From assembly GCA_022340285.1 (NCBI GenBank), contig JAJDOG010000022.1, positions 207,824-271,823 of the forward strand: DNA of 64,000 bases, written 5' to 3'. A program made the translations under genes and the position numbers. The notes below the pieces were generated by a model, which ran no database searches, was not told where the DNA came from, and worked only from the letters and a program-made list of their open reading frames with translations. The DNA is from Betaproteobacteria bacterium. GTDB lineage: Bacteria > Pseudomonadota > Gammaproteobacteria > Burkholderiales > SG8-39. Shown one piece after another: positions 42,363 to 49,856 of this stretch (within the stretch, counting starts at the first letter, position 1; every line of letters begins with the position of its first letter).

Positions 42363-43061
42363 TCAAAGCCGCATGTACGCGTAACCCTCTTTCGTCTGGA
42401 GCCTGCCGATTTCGGCCACTCCGGACGGAACGAGCTTCGCCTCCGGGATCACGCGTGTGGGGTCGATGTGTCGCCGCGAGAGCGTGTTGCCGCAAACCCG
42501 GAAGTCCACACCGCGCGCTTTTAGCGCGGCGACCTGGTCTTCGAAGAGCTGTCCGTCGTCGTCGCGAGCGCCCATGAGCAGGAAGTCGACGCCCTTGTTG
42601 TGTGCGACGACCACCGCCTTCAGGCCGGGCGTCAACTGGAGGTGGTTCGCCACGTTGCGAAGTGCCGTCGCGGGATCAGTCCCTTCGTTGATGTGGTACA
42701 CGATCTTCTCGACCGGCGAACCCCGCAGAGAGTCGTCCGATTTCGGTACAAGGACCAGCGTCGCCGCGACAAGCGCCAGCACCGCCGGCACGGCGACCAG
42801 CGCGGCGCGACGCGCCCACCACGGACGGGCGCGGATCTCCTGGGTGTGCAGCCGCTGCGCGATCCGGCGCCGCAGCGCGTCGGGAGCCGGCGTGAACGCA
42901 ATGGCGGCGCCGACGGTCGCGCGGAGCTGCCGAAACGTGTGGTACCGGGCCCGGCAGGCGTCACAGCGGCGCAGATGCTCTTCGAGCTCGAGCGCCGGGG
43001 ACACCTCGAGCTCGTGGTCCACGTATGCCTGCAGTAGCTGCCGGGTTCTTGTGCAATCCAT
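42363..43061 (-). CDS. anti-sigma factor with periplasmic DsrE-like domain
   Basis: A 232-residue single-pass protein. Residues 1-45 form a ZAS zinc-binding anti-sigma domain, with His29-x3-Cys33-x2-Cys36 (EEHLRRCDAC). A membrane helix spans about 84-105. Residues 117-232 form a DsrE-like domain that closely matches the secreted DsrE protein at 45811: IVYHINEG, VVVAHNKGVDFLLMGA, VDFRVCGNTL (Cys190), and VPSGVAEIGRLQTKEGYAY. The predicted topology puts the DsrE domain outside. It starts 3 bp after the sigma-factor stop. It is probably a sensor that releases the sigma factor on a sulfur or redox signal; the signal is inference. Confidence 0.88.
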   Translation of the reverse strand: MDCTRTRQLLQAYVDHELEVSPALELEEHLRRCDACRARYHTFRQLRATVGAAIAFTPAPDALRRRIAQRLHTQEIRARPWWARRAALVAVPAVLALVAATLVLVPKSDDSLRGSPVEKIVYHINEGTDPATALRNVANHLQLTPGLKAVVVAHNKGVDFLLMGARDDDGQLFEDQVAALKARGVDFRVCGNTLSRRHIDPTRVIPEAKLVPSGVAEIGRLQTKEGYAYMRL

Positions 43062-43064
43062 GGC

Positions 43065-43592
43065 TCACTCCTTCTTCGCGCGGCTCGCGAGCGCCTTCGC
43101 TAGCATCCCGCGACCGCGCGCCAGGCGCGACATCACCGTGCCGATCGGTGCGTCGGTCACCGCCGCGATCTCCCTGTACGAGAGTCCGTGCAGTTCGCGC
43201 AGCACGATCGTCTCGCGAAATTCCTCGGGCAGCGCAGCCACGGCATCGCGCACGAACGTCTGCGTTTCATGCGTCATCGCGGCGCTCTCGGGACCCGGCA
43301 CCCACTCGGGGCCGTCGCAGTGAAGCGACTCGTCGAACTCCTCGAATCTCCCCGCGGGGGGCTCCCGGTCGAGGGCCGAAAAGCACGTGTTGCGCACGAT
43401 CGCCAGCACCCAGGCCCGCCCCTCGTCGCCGTGAAACGAATCGAAGTACCGGAATGCCCTCAAGTACGCCTCCTGCACAACTTCCTGCGCCGCCGCGCCG
43501 TCGCGCATCAGCCACCGGGCAAGGTCGTAGGCGGCATCCAGGTGCGGCAGGATGAGCCGCTCGAAGCGCCGACGCTTGACGTCGCCCGTCAA
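43065..43592 (-). CDS. ECF-type RNA polymerase sigma factor
   Basis: A 175-residue sigma factor with region 2 (LARWLMRDGAAAQEVVQEAY, then YFDSFHGDEGRAWVLAIVRN) and region 4 (LPEEFRETIVLRELHGLSYR, then EIAAVTDAPIGTVMSRLARGR). No ATG fits; TTG at 43592 has GGGGG 4 nt upstream. Directly followed by its anti-sigma factor. A GGGAATAAA element on the same strand (43645-43637) sits at promoter distance, suggesting autoregulation. Confidence 0.92.
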   Translation of the reverse strand: MTGDVKRRRFERLILPHLDAAYDLARWLMRDGAAAQEVVQEAYLRAFRYFDSFHGDEGRAWVLAIVRNTCFSALDREPPAGRFEEFDESLHCDGPEWVPGPESAAMTHETQTFVRDAVAALPEEFRETIVLRELHGLSYREIAAVTDAPIGTVMSRLARGRGMLAKALASRAKKE

Positions 43593-43612
43593 ACTGCCCC
43601 CGGCTTCAATCG

Positions 43613-43645
43613 ATCTATACCCACATTCATCCCCCTTTTATTCCC
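43613..43645 (-). promoter_or_regulatory. candidate ECF-sigma promoter for the sigma/anti-sigma genes
   Basis: On the minus strand GGGAATAAA (43645-43637) is followed, about 16 nt after GGAATA, by GGTATAGA (43620-43613), giving a predicted start near 43606 and a short leader to the TTG at 43592. It shares its -35-like element, by inverted repeat, with the divergent dsrE gene. Confidence 0.5.
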
Positions 43646-43668
43646 GGCATCGCGGGGTCGGGAATAAA
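43637..43668. repeat. perfect inverted repeat TTTATTCCCG-N12-CGGGAATAAA
   Basis: Two 10-bp perfect arms (43637-43646 and 43659-43668) lie between the divergent sigma-factor and dsrE genes. Each arm read outward gives GGGAATAAA, an ECF -35-like element. The arms are flanked by the direct repeat ATCCCCCTTT (43629-43638 and 43668-43677). Confidence 0.85.
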
Positions 43669-43690
43669 TCCCCCTTTGGTCAGGTCAATA
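43660..43690 (+). promoter_or_regulatory. candidate ECF-sigma promoter for the dsrE gene
   Basis: GGGAATAAA at 43660-43668 is followed by GGTCAATA at 43683-43690, about 17 nt after GGAAT, giving a leader of about 60 nt to ATG 43756. It mirrors the minus-strand element of the sigma gene. Confidence 0.5.
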
Positions 43691-43755
43691 CACTGGACCC
43701 GGTTGCCCTTTGGGTGAGCGGCGCATTATTACTCACCACCGCAGGAGGAGCGAAC

Positions 43756-44205
43756 ATGCAGCGCAGGACACTGATTCAAATTGTATTTTCCGCATTGATT
43801 GGGATTTTCGGAACAACTTCGAACGCGCTAGCAGAACCCGGCAGCGTCGCGCCCCCCGCAGGCAAGCAAGGTGTGGTCGTCCAGGTCAGCGATGACCTCC
43901 CCAAGACCTGGAACCAGGCGCTGAACGTGGTCCGCAACATCCAGAAGGCCTACGGCAAGGACAAGGTGGAAATCGAACTCGTGGCGTTCGGCCACGGGAT
44001 CGGCATCTTGAAGGCGGATTCGGTCATCGCCAACCGCGTCGACGACACCGTCGCCTCCGGCGCGCACGTCTACGCCTGCGAGAACACGATGCGCGGTTAC
44101 AAGATCAGCAAGGATGAAATGAACCCCAAAATCGCGTACGTGCCGGCCGGGGTCATCGAGATCATCGAAAAGCAGAAAGCGGGCTGGGCGGTCGTGCGCC
44201 CGTAG
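43756..44205 (+). CDS. secreted DsrE-like protein 1
   Basis: A 149-residue exported protein: signal peptide to about residue 26 (SNALAEP), then a DsrE/TusD-like domain with VVVQVSDD, VEIELVAFGHGIGIL, and GAHVYACENTM carrying the single conserved cysteine (Cys108), ending VPAGVIEIIEKQKAGWAVV. Periplasmic DsrE proteins are usually of unknown function; cytoplasmic relatives carry sulfur on the equivalent cysteine. A strong AGGAGG precedes ATG 43756. Divergent from the sigma factor and likely under its control. Confidence 0.85.
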   Translation: MQRRTLIQIVFSALIGIFGTTSNALAEPGSVAPPAGKQGVVVQVSDDLPKTWNQALNVVRNIQKAYGKDKVEIELVAFGHGIGILKADSVIANRVDDTVASGAHVYACENTMRGYKISKDEMNPKIAYVPAGVIEIIEKQKAGWAVVRP

Positions 44206-44222
44206 CAGGGGTCGCCGGTAGT

Positions 44223-44244
44223 GCCGGGGCACGATCGCCCCGGC
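44223..44244 (+). terminator. hairpin between dsrE 1 and the binding-protein gene
   Basis: GCCGGGGC/GCCCCGGC forms a perfect 8-bp stem with a 6-nt loop, 18 bp after the dsrE stop. No T-run follows, so it may act as an RNA-stabilising or partial stop element rather than a full terminator. Confidence 0.4.
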
Positions 44245-44331
44245 TCGCGCGCTTCAACCCGCGGCATCGGGGGTGGCGGCTTGCAGGCAAAACCATAAGG
44301 CCGATGCGCTGACAACAAAGAGGAGGACACC

Positions 44332-45345
44332 ATGGGACACATCGGAAAATGGCTCGCCTGCATGGCACTTGCGGCCACGGTGATGGCAGGCGGTGCTGTA
44401 CAGGCGCAGCAGGGCGGTGCGCAGCAGGCCAAGGGCGGCAAGTACGCTGCGATTCCGCCGAAGAAGGACAACGACATCAAGCTCTACACGGCCGATGGGA
44501 AGATCGTGAAGGGCGCGAACGCACTCGGCCGCATGCAGAAGGAGGCGGGGCTGATCCTCTGGCTTGCCGGCAACCAGTTCTTCGCCATGGACGACGTGGT
44601 GAAGGCGTTCCAGAGGACCGCTCCTCTCGGGACGGTGGTCGGCCTGATCACGCTGCCCCCCGGGCTGCTCCTGAACGGCATCGAGAAAGGGGGCATGACG
44701 TACGGGGGGAAAGACTATCCGGGGTTGCCGGATGTCTACGCGTCCGTGAATCTCGGCCACCTCAAGCGCCTCAAGGCCAAGGGCATGATGGACACCTACG
44801 CGATCTATCTGCACAACGAGATGGAGCTCATGGTCGCCGCGGGCAACCCGAAAGGCATCAAGGGGATCAAGGATATCGGCCGATCGGACGTCCGTACATC
44901 CATGCCCAATCCGGTCAGCGAAGGGATCATGCGGTTCTACGGCAAGAAGGTGCTGCAGAAGAACGGACTCTGGGAACACGTGTCGGGGGGCAAGGAATGC
45001 AACTCGTGCCAAACGACCCCCAACAACTGGTTCACCTCCGTGCACCACCGCGAGACGCCTGAGCGCATTCTGGCCGGAACGTCCGACACGGGGATCGTGT
45101 GGGTGACCGAGACGCAGCAGGCGAAGCGCGCCGGGATGAAGGTCGATGGTGTCCGACTCCCGCCCGAGGACAGCCTGCGCGACGAGGTGTCGTACGCGAT
45201 CGGGGCGCTTTCGGCCAGCCCACACAAGGCGGCGGCCGAGAAGTACCTCGCGTTTCTGGCAACACCGGCCGCGCAGGATGCATACGCGGAATTCGGTTTC
45301 GTCAAGGCGAAGCCCGAGGAGCTGAAGCTCAGGCCAATTCCCTGA
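44332..45345 (+). CDS. periplasmic solute-binding-like protein (ModA-like fold)
   Basis: A 337-residue exported protein with a signal peptide (to VQAQ) and a type-2 periplasmic-binding fold: GLILWLAGNQFFAMDDVVKAF, the hinge region YAIYLHNEMELMVAAGNPKG, and a C-terminal lobe with GIVWVTETQQAKRAG and KYLAFLATPAAQDAYAEFGF, as in molybdate-type binding proteins. An unusual insert has CNSC (Cys223, Cys226) and HHRETPERI (His238, His239), possible metal or redox ligands. No permease or ATPase is adjacent. AGGAGG precedes the ATG. Confidence 0.75.
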   Translation: MGHIGKWLACMALAATVMAGGAVQAQQGGAQQAKGGKYAAIPPKKDNDIKLYTADGKIVKGANALGRMQKEAGLILWLAGNQFFAMDDVVKAFQRTAPLGTVVGLITLPPGLLLNGIEKGGMTYGGKDYPGLPDVYASVNLGHLKRLKAKGMMDTYAIYLHNEMELMVAAGNPKGIKGIKDIGRSDVRTSMPNPVSEGIMRFYGKKVLQKNGLWEHVSGGKECNSCQTTPNNWFTSVHHRETPERILAGTSDTGIVWVTETQQAKRAGMKVDGVRLPPEDSLRDEVSYAIGALSASPHKAAAEKYLAFLATPAAQDAYAEFGFVKAKPEELKLRPIP

Positions 45346-45362
45346 TCCCTGATCCGGGCCCC

Positions 45363-45425
45363 GCCGGCGCAGATGCGCCGGCCCGGGGCGGATTACCTGC
45401 TTATTACGGCCGCCGATGGCGGCCG
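45363..45425 (+). terminator. two strong hairpins between convergent genes
   Basis: GCCGGCGC/GCGCCGGC (45363-45382, 4-nt loop) and CGGCCGCC/GGCGGCCG (45407-45425, 3-nt loop) lie between the binding-protein gene and the convergent acylphosphatase gene. They probably work as a bidirectional stop, though T-runs are weak. Confidence 0.5.
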
Positions 45426-45445
45426 CGCTCGTTCTGGCGAACGCT

Positions 45446-45715
45446 TCACTCGGTCGGTCGCCATGAAAACCCGGTAAAGCTGCCCGATGCGTCGGACAGG
45501 GTCACACCCGCGACACGCGCAGCGGGCGGCCCGCGACGCGCCCATTCGATGATCGCCTCGACCGCGCTCGGCGCGCCGTCGACTATCGCCTCGACGGTCC
45601 CGTCGGGGCAATTCCGCACCCATCCGGTCACGCCAAGACGGCCTGCTTCGCGACACATCGCGTCGCGATACCCGACCCCTTGAACGAGGCCCCTGATCTT
45701 GAGATGCTTTGCCAT
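45446..45715 (-). CDS. acyP: acylphosphatase
   Basis: An 89-residue enzyme that hydrolyses acyl phosphates. The catalytic Arg is in GLVQGVGYRDAMCREA and the catalytic Asn in GWVRNCPDGTVEA; size and motifs fit exactly. The start at 45715 (MAKHLKIRG) matches the family N-terminus; a longer frame upstream does not. Its role among the DsrE genes is probably incidental. Confidence 0.94.
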   Translation of the reverse strand: MAKHLKIRGLVQGVGYRDAMCREAGRLGVTGWVRNCPDGTVEAIVDGAPSAVEAIIEWARRGPPAARVAGVTLSDASGSFTGFSWRPTE

Positions 45716-45810
45716 CGCCCGCGCACCGAGAACGCGATGCTGAATTGTACGCACGCGTGCGTCGCGAGAGCAGGTCCGGGTCGACACCGTCTGAATCGGA
45801 GGAACCGCCC

Positions 45811-46245
45811 ATGTCCCGCGCCGCAGCCATTCTGTTGGTCATGTTCACGGCGCTGTTCGCCAGCGTGGCGAGCGCGCAGAGCACGCACCCGCCCGTCCGG
45901 GTCGTCTACCACATCGGCGAGGCGGGCGAGCAGCCGGCGCGGGGATTGCAGTTCATCCGCAATCATCTCGAGGCGGATCCCAAAGCGAAGATAGTCGTCG
46001 TGACGCACGCTGCCGGGGTGGATTTCCTGATGAAGGGCGCGAAGACGCCGCGCGGCAACGAGTACCGGAACACGATCGAGGAGCTCGAGCTGCTGGACGT
46101 AAAGTTCTTCGTGTGCGAGATCACGATGCGAGAGCGCAACCTCAGGCGGGATCAGTTCGTGGAGCAGGCGGGTTTCGTCCGCTCGGGTGTCGCGGAGATC
46201 GCGCGGCTGCAGAGCCGCGAGGGCTACGCTTACATCAAGCCGTGA
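45811..46245 (+). CDS. secreted DsrE-like protein 2
   Basis: A 144-residue exported protein: signal peptide to about residue 23 (ASVASAQ), then a DsrE-like domain with VVYHIGEAGEQ, IVVVTHAAGVDFLMKGA, VKFFVCEITM (Cys102), and VRSGVAEIARLQSREGYAY. It is the closest relative in the window of the anti-sigma sensor domain, nearly residue for residue around the cysteine and the C-terminus. GGAGG precedes the ATG. Convergent with the hydrogenase-like operon. Confidence 0.87.
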   Translation: MSRAAAILLVMFTALFASVASAQSTHPPVRVVYHIGEAGEQPARGLQFIRNHLEADPKAKIVVVTHAAGVDFLMKGAKTPRGNEYRNTIEELELLDVKFFVCEITMRERNLRRDQFVEQAGFVRSGVAEIARLQSREGYAYIKP

Positions 46246-46258
46246 GCGGCGCGCGGCT

Positions 46259-46774
46259 TCACTTCCGTCGCGGCGAGACGGCGGTGAGGATGCCCTGCAT
46301 GATCGCGGTCGGGGTGGGCGGGCAGCCGGGCACTGCGACGTCCACCGGAATCACGTTCGCGACCCGTCCGCAGCTCGCGTAGCTCTCGCCGAATACTCCA
46401 CCGTCGCAGGCGCAGTCCCCGATCGACACCACCAGCTTCGGATCCGGGGTCGCTTCGTAGGTGCGACGCAGCGCCTCCTCCATGTTGCGCGAGACGGGGC
46501 CCGTCACGAGGAGCAAATCAGCATGGCGCGGGCTGGCCACGAACTTGATTCCGAGGCGCTCGAGGTTGTAATAGGGGCTGTTCGTCGCATGGATCTCCAG
46601 CTCGCATCCATTGCACGATCCGGCGTCGACATGCCGGATCGCCAGCGCGCGGCCGAAGTGCTTCAGCACGACTGCATCCAGCTCGCCGGAGAGGACGCGC
46701 AGCCGCTCATCGGCGTCCGGCGGCGCCTCGGTCTTGATGCCTACCTTCGCGATCTGTTTCAGCAGCTGATACAT
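46259..46774 (-). CDS. HyfI/NuoB-like small subunit of hydrogenase-related complex
   Basis: A 171-residue subunit with the four cysteines of the proximal [4Fe-4S] cluster: GSCNGCELEI, GDCACDGG and VPGCPPTP. It is the electron-entry Fe-S subunit in complex I and group 4 hydrogenases. Here it closes a six-gene operon whose large subunit has lost its metal ligands, so the cluster is present without a NiFe site next to it. Confidence 0.9.
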   Translation of the reverse strand: MYQLLKQIAKVGIKTEAPPDADERLRVLSGELDAVVLKHFGRALAIRHVDAGSCNGCELEIHATNSPYYNLERLGIKFVASPRHADLLLVTGPVSRNMEEALRRTYEATPDPKLVVSIGDCACDGGVFGESYASCGRVANVIPVDVAVPGCPPTPTAIMQGILTAVSPRRK

Positions 46775-46796
46775 GGGCGGCCCGTCGCCTTTCTCG

Positions 46797-48344
46797 TCAA
46801 AGGTCCTGACCGGAGTAGGACAGGTTGAAGGACTTGTTGATCAGGGGAAAGTCCGGGACGATGTTCCCGAGCACCGCGCGCTCGAGGAGCGGCCAGTTCT
46901 GCCACGACGGATCGTGCGGATGCAAACGATGGATGCGCCCGTCCGCCGCCGCATCGAGCGCGACCAGGACCTCCCCGCGCCAGCCCTCCACCCAGCCGAC
47001 ACCGGTTCGCCCGGCAGAGGGGAGCGCGACGTCCGACTGGATCGGTCCTTCCGGCAGCCGGGCAAGCAGCCGCCGCAGCACGCGCGTCGACTCGAAGAGC
47101 TCGTCGAACCGCGCGGCGACGCGGGCGGCGACGTCGCCAGCCTCCTGCACGGCGATGCGAATCTCCATTGATTCGTAGGGCGCGACGGGATGATCCACGC
47201 GCAGGTCCTGGCGGATGCCGCTCGCGCGGGCCGCGAAGCCAGTGAGGCCCATTCGCGCCGCGAGGTCCGCGGTGATCGCTCCCGTGGTCATGAACCGGTC
47301 CTGCACGCCGGCGTGCTCGTCGTAGATCGAGCGGAGTTGTCGCACTTCCGACTCGATCCGGTCCAGGATGGCGATAAGGCGCGCGGCATTGTCGGCGGCG
47401 AGATCGCGCGCCACGCCGCCGGGGACGATCAGGTCCATCAGGTAACGGTGGCCGAACGTCGCGTCATTTGCGCGCAGCAGATCCTCCTTGAGCCGCCAGA
47501 ACTGGAAGAAACCGAAAGAGAGCGATACATCGTTGCCGAGGTAGCCGAGATCGCCGAGGTGGTTAGCGATCCGCTCGAGCTCGAGCAGGCAACCGCGGAG
47601 CGCGGCGGCGCGCGGCGGTGTTTCGGTGCCGCTCGCGCCTTCGACGGCCATGGCGTACGCCCAGGCGAACGCGACCGTGGAGTCTCCACTGACGCGCCCC
47701 GCGAGGCGGGCCCCTTCGGCAAGGGTCATGGACTCGAAGCGCTTCTCGATTCCCTTGTGCTTGTAGCCGAGCCGCTCCTCGAGCCGGAGAATCTTTTCGC
47801 CCACGATCGAGAACCGGAAGTGCCCCGGCTCGATCGTTCCCGCGTGCACCGGACCGACCGGAATCTCATGCACCCCCTCGCCTTCGACCTTCACGAACGG
47901 GTACCGGTCTTCCGTCAGCGGAAACTTCTTTGCTGCGTCGAAATCCTTGCGCAACGGGAACGTCCCGCCTGGCCACGCGCCGTGCCGGAGCCATTTCCGG
48001 TGGTCCGCGCTCTCGTCGGCGTGCACGCCGAGCAGATCGTACGCGGCGCGCTGCATCCGAGCGGCGGACGGAAAGAGGTCGGCGATACAAGGGTAGCGCG
48101 GATGTTCGACCGGGAGCGGCACCGTGAGCCACACCAGGCCGACCGGAACGGCAAGGGCGACGTGCAGGGCGAAGCCGCGGCCGCGCGGCGTCTCGTCGCT
48201 GCCCCACAATGCAACGAGACGCGCGCCATCGGCGCGAGCCTGTTCACAAGCGGGGCGCAGTGCGGCCGGCTCGAGGCGCGCGCTGTACGCCGGCACGGCT
48301 CCGGGCAGGCGATCGGCGGCGACGAAGAGTTCGGTCTCGAGCAT
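46797..48344 (-). CDS. HyfG/NuoCD-like large subunit lacking NiFe ligands
   Basis: A 515-residue fusion of a NuoC-like N-terminal part (1-150) and a NuoD/hydrogenase-large-subunit part. Group 4 hydrogenases bind NiFe with CxxC in an RVCGIC loop and CxxC near the end. Here the first loop is GRVSGDSTVAF (217-225) and the C-terminus is NKSFNLSYSGQDL; neither has cysteine. It therefore matches energy-converting-hydrogenase-related (Ehr) complexes, not active hydrogenases. GAGGAG is about 8 nt before ATG 48344; the longer frame upstream is out of the family. Confidence 0.88.
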   Translation of the reverse strand: MLETELFVAADRLPGAVPAYSARLEPAALRPACEQARADGARLVALWGSDETPRGRGFALHVALAVPVGLVWLTVPLPVEHPRYPCIADLFPSAARMQRAAYDLLGVHADESADHRKWLRHGAWPGGTFPLRKDFDAAKKFPLTEDRYPFVKVEGEGVHEIPVGPVHAGTIEPGHFRFSIVGEKILRLEERLGYKHKGIEKRFESMTLAEGARLAGRVSGDSTVAFAWAYAMAVEGASGTETPPRAAALRGCLLELERIANHLGDLGYLGNDVSLSFGFFQFWRLKEDLLRANDATFGHRYLMDLIVPGGVARDLAADNAARLIAILDRIESEVRQLRSIYDEHAGVQDRFMTTGAITADLAARMGLTGFAARASGIRQDLRVDHPVAPYESMEIRIAVQEAGDVAARVAARFDELFESTRVLRRLLARLPEGPIQSDVALPSAGRTGVGWVEGWRGEVLVALDAAADGRIHRLHPHDPSWQNWPLLERAVLGNIVPDFPLINKSFNLSYSGQDL

Positions 48345-48355
48345 GGTCTGTCTCC

Positions 48356-49804
48356 TCAGCCTATGAGCGCCGCGGCCTGTCGATACCAGTCCACGAGGTA
48401 GGGTGGGATGTACAAGCCCAGCATGAGGACGACCGCCAGATGCACGAACACGGGCACGAGCGCCGGCGGATGCGGCAGCGGCCGTGCCGTCGTCTCGCCG
48501 AAGATCATCGGCTGCACCTTGCCGAACACCGCGGCAAACGCGACACCGAGCGCGACGAGGAGGAACGGCGTTGCCCACGAGTGCTCGTGCATGGCCGTGG
48601 TGAGAACCATGAACTCGCTCGTGAAGACGCCGAAGGGCGGCATGCCCAGGATGGCGATGCTCCCGAGGGCGAGCCCCCAGCCGATCGTCGGGCTCTGGCG
48701 GATCAGTCCGCGGATCGCGTCCATGCTCTGCGTTCCGGTGGCGTGCGCGGCGTGGCCCACGGTGAAGAAGATCGCGGATTTCGTGAGCGAATGCACCGTC
48801 ATGTGCAGCAGGCCGGCGAACGCGGCCACCGGCCCGCCCATGCCGAACGCGAAGGTCATGATGCCCATGTGCTCGATCGACGAGTACGCGAACATGCGTT
48901 TCACGTCCCTCTGTCGCGAGAGGAAGAACGCCGCGACGACGACCGAAAGCAGGCCGAATCCCATCATCAGGTTGCCGGAGAATCCCGTCTCCAGCGCGCC
49001 GTCAACCAGCACCTTGCTGCGCACGACCGCGTACAGCGCGACGTTCAGCAGGAGCCCCGAGAGAACCGCGGAGACCGGCGTCGGGCCTTCCGCGTGCGCA
49101 TCCGGCAGCCAGTTGTGCAGCGGCACGAGGCCGACCTTGGTGCCGTAGCCCACGAGCAGGAACACGAATGCGAGCGACACCACCGTCGGCTCTAGCTCGC
49201 CGCGGACCTCGTGCAGATGAGTCCACAGCAGCGCCGTGCCGCCGGCGCCGAGAACTTTCTCCGCCGCGAAATAGAGCAGGATTGTGCCGAACAGGGCCTG
49301 CGCGATGCCGACGCCGCACAGGATGAAGTACTTCCATGCCGCCTCGAGACTCTGCGGCGTGCGGTAAAGGCTCACCAGCAGAACGGTGGAAAGCGTTGCG
49401 CCCTCCATGGCGACCCAGAGGATGCCGACGTTGTTGGTGAGGAGGCAGAGCAGCATCGTGAAGCTGAAGAGCTGGTACATGCTGTGATAGAGGCGCAGCC
49501 GTCCGGCGCTCAGCCGACCCGCGTGCTCTTCGGTGCGCATGTACGGCCGCGAGAAGAGCGCGGTCGTGAAACCGACGAATGCCGTGAGCGCGACCAGGAA
49601 CACGTTGAACGGATCGACGAAGAACTGTTCCTCCAGCACCGTCGTCGGGCCCTCTTCAATCACGCGGACCGTCAACGCCCCGGCCGCCAGGAGCGTCGCG
49701 AGGCTCATGGCCGCATTCAGCTCTGGCGCCCAGCGCCGATGCCCGAACACGCCCAGCAGGATGCCACCGAGGAGCGGAAAGGCGAGTACGGAAAGAAGCT
49801 CCAC
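48356..49804 (-). CDS. HyfF-like antiporter-type membrane subunit
   Basis: A 482-residue protein with about 14 membrane helices of the NuoL/M/N-Mrp antiporter family. GTKVGLVPLHNWLPDAHAEGPTPVSAVLSGLLL carries the conserved channel lysine and histidine; DVKRMFAYSSIEHMGI and LHMTVHSLTKSAIFF are also diagnostic. It would pump H+ or Na+. Second antiporter-like subunit of this operon. Confidence 0.9.
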   Translation of the reverse strand: MELLSVLAFPLLGGILLGVFGHRRWAPELNAAMSLATLLAAGALTVRVIEEGPTTVLEEQFFVDPFNVFLVALTAFVGFTTALFSRPYMRTEEHAGRLSAGRLRLYHSMYQLFSFTMLLCLLTNNVGILWVAMEGATLSTVLLVSLYRTPQSLEAAWKYFILCGVGIAQALFGTILLYFAAEKVLGAGGTALLWTHLHEVRGELEPTVVSLAFVFLLVGYGTKVGLVPLHNWLPDAHAEGPTPVSAVLSGLLLNVALYAVVRSKVLVDGALETGFSGNLMMGFGLLSVVVAAFFLSRQRDVKRMFAYSSIEHMGIMTFAFGMGGPVAAFAGLLHMTVHSLTKSAIFFTVGHAAHATGTQSMDAIRGLIRQSPTIGWGLALGSIAILGMPPFGVFTSEFMVLTTAMHEHSWATPFLLVALGVAFAAVFGKVQPMIFGETTARPLPHPPALVPVFVHLAVVLMLGLYIPPYLVDWYRQAAALIG

Positions 49805-49856
49805 TAGAACCTATCCCCGGATTCGCCCGCGCACTGCAGCAGTTTCGAGACCACTC

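Noticed and set aside
43629..43677. Inverted plus direct repeats as an insertion-sequence scar
   Set aside because: No transposase remnant and only 10-bp arms; position between divergent genes and the GGGAATAAA content fit promoters better.
44998..45009. CNSC motif of the binding protein as a haem c site
   Set aside because: A haem c site needs CxxCH; the residue after the second cysteine is Gln.
48345..48578. N-terminal extension of the HyfG frame
   Set aside because: It overlaps the HyfF coding region and is Arg/Gly/Ala-rich; ATG 48344 has a strong ribosome site.
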